Part shown: positions 27,817-28,330 of the stretch, one piece after another
How positions within the stretch are numbered: the stretch's first letter is position 1
Layout: each line of letters starts with the position of its first letter
Source of the DNA: JACDAN01 sp035535195
GTDB taxonomy: Bacteria > Actinomycetota > Thermoleophilia > Gaiellales > Gaiellaceae
DNA length: 28,330 bases
Direction: 5' to 3'
NCBI GenBank assembly: GCA_035535195.1
Contig: DATLQK010000085.1
Coordinates: 1-28,330, forward strand
Notes under the pieces: generated by a model
What the model was told of the DNA's origin: nothing
The model's database searches: none
What the model saw: only the letters and a program-made list of their open reading frames with translations
Translations under genes and position numbers: made by a program

Positions 27817-28330
27817 TCAGCGCGTACGCATGCCGAGCGTGAAGTTCCAGTGCAGGATGCTGTCGTACCGCTGGAGCGGCGCTTCCGGCAGCTCCCCGAC
27901 GCTGACGCCGTAGCGCCAGCTCTTCGGGCAGATCGCGATGAAGCGGGCGTACCCGCCCAGCCCGCCGCCGAACTTCGGGTAGCCGATCTCGATCAGGCAT
28001 CCCGTGGGCGCTACCTGGTCGAGGTTGGCCACGCCCTCCGCCTGTGCGAAGCCGTTGTGCATGAGCCAGCTCTCACCCTCGAGCGTCGGCGTCGAGTCCG
28101 TATCCAGGGGCTCGTGCCCGTGGAAGAGGATGTGCCTCTGCAGGTGCAGGAACTGGAGGGCGTCGAGCGACACGCCCGGGAACGCCGTCAGCAGCGCGAG
28201 ACCGGGGTCCGGCCAGCGCTTCGACCAGTCCGAGCGGACCATGACCACGCTCCCCTCGGGAATGCGGCCGTATTGCTTCTCCCAGCTCCGGATGTCCGAG
28301 ACCTGCAGGTGATAGTTGAAATCCCGAGCG
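27817..28330 (-). CDS. Cyclase-family (kynurenine formamidase-like) metal hydrolase, 5'-truncated
   Basis: The frame is open to the window edge, so this is the C-terminal 170 or so residues. The pattern fits the putative cyclase family (PF04199), which includes kynurenine formamidase: YGRIPEGSVVMVRSDWSKRW, then FPGVSLDALQFL, a GHEPLDTDS segment in place of the usual GxDTxS, and WLMHNGFAQAEGVANLDQV followed by GYPKFGGGLGGYARFIAICP. The metal-binding HxGTHxD motif would lie upstream, outside the window. A GTG at 28248 is an internal codon rather than a start, because family-like sequence continues upstream (DFNYHLQVSDIRSWEK). The substrate is unknown. It converges on tRNA-Ala. Confidence 0.8.
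   Translation of the reverse strand, partial: ARDFNYHLQVSDIRSWEKQYGRIPEGSVVMVRSDWSKRWPDPGLALLTAFPGVSLDALQFLHLQRHILFHGHEPLDTDSTPTLEGESWLMHNGFAQAEGVANLDQVAPTGCLIEIGYPKFGGGLGGYARFIAICPKSWRYGVSVGELPEAPLQRYDSILHWNFTLGMRTR

Overview
The window is a GC-rich chromosomal segment (about two thirds G+C by eye) from a high-GC Gram-positive bacterium. The order clpP-clpX-valS-folC-ndk-maf-mreBCD-mrdA-rodA-rne/rng-rplU-rpmA-obg-nadD-rsfS is the conserved actinobacterial backbone. Details such as single-copy tRNAs scattered among genes, many starts without a Shine-Dalgarno, and FolC followed by a PLDc_N/zinc-ribbon membrane protein make me think of a deep-branching actinobacterium such as Thermoleophilia/Gaiellales. 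That lineage call is an inference.

Layout. Positions 1-6150 are a mosaic of small independent units: the end of a HAD phosphatase, tRNA-His, a D-2-hydroxyacid dehydrogenase, a SnoaL-like protein, tRNA-Arg, an FtsH protease with a PIN-domain gene upstream, a cupin-TPR protein, a TetR regulator, a small charged protein, tRNA-Leu and a 21-residue membrane peptide. Positions 6239-9501 hold the protein-quality block tig-clpP-clpX. Positions 9618-15506 hold valS, folC, two small membrane-protein genes, ndk, a methyltransferase and maf. Positions 15527-21402 hold the cell-elongation block mreB-mreC-mreD-mrdA-rodA, which builds the lateral-wall peptidoglycan machine. Positions 21435-27213 hold an unknown 71-residue protein, an RNase E/G, ribosomal proteins L21 and L27, the ribosome-assembly GTPase Obg, NadD and the ribosome silencing factor RsfS. 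The window ends with a PD-(D/E)XK endonuclease-like ORF that reads straight through tRNA-Ala, and a truncated cyclase-family gene on the minus strand.

No mobile element, CRISPR array, prophage or obvious new multigene system is visible; most of the window is housekeeping. The points that deserve a second look are mainly about expression: an endonuclease ORF that contains a whole tRNA gene, two genes whose only sensible start codon is CTG (one 2 bases after a tRNA), a TAnnnT element at a nearly fixed distance before tRNAs and leaderless-looking starts, and three structured leaders (upstream of the RNase E/G gene, mrdA and rplU). Protein-level oddities are an FtsH whose pore aromatic is isoleucine, a compact FolC, and an RNase E/G with an apparent TRAM-like domain and three Arg/Gly-rich modules.
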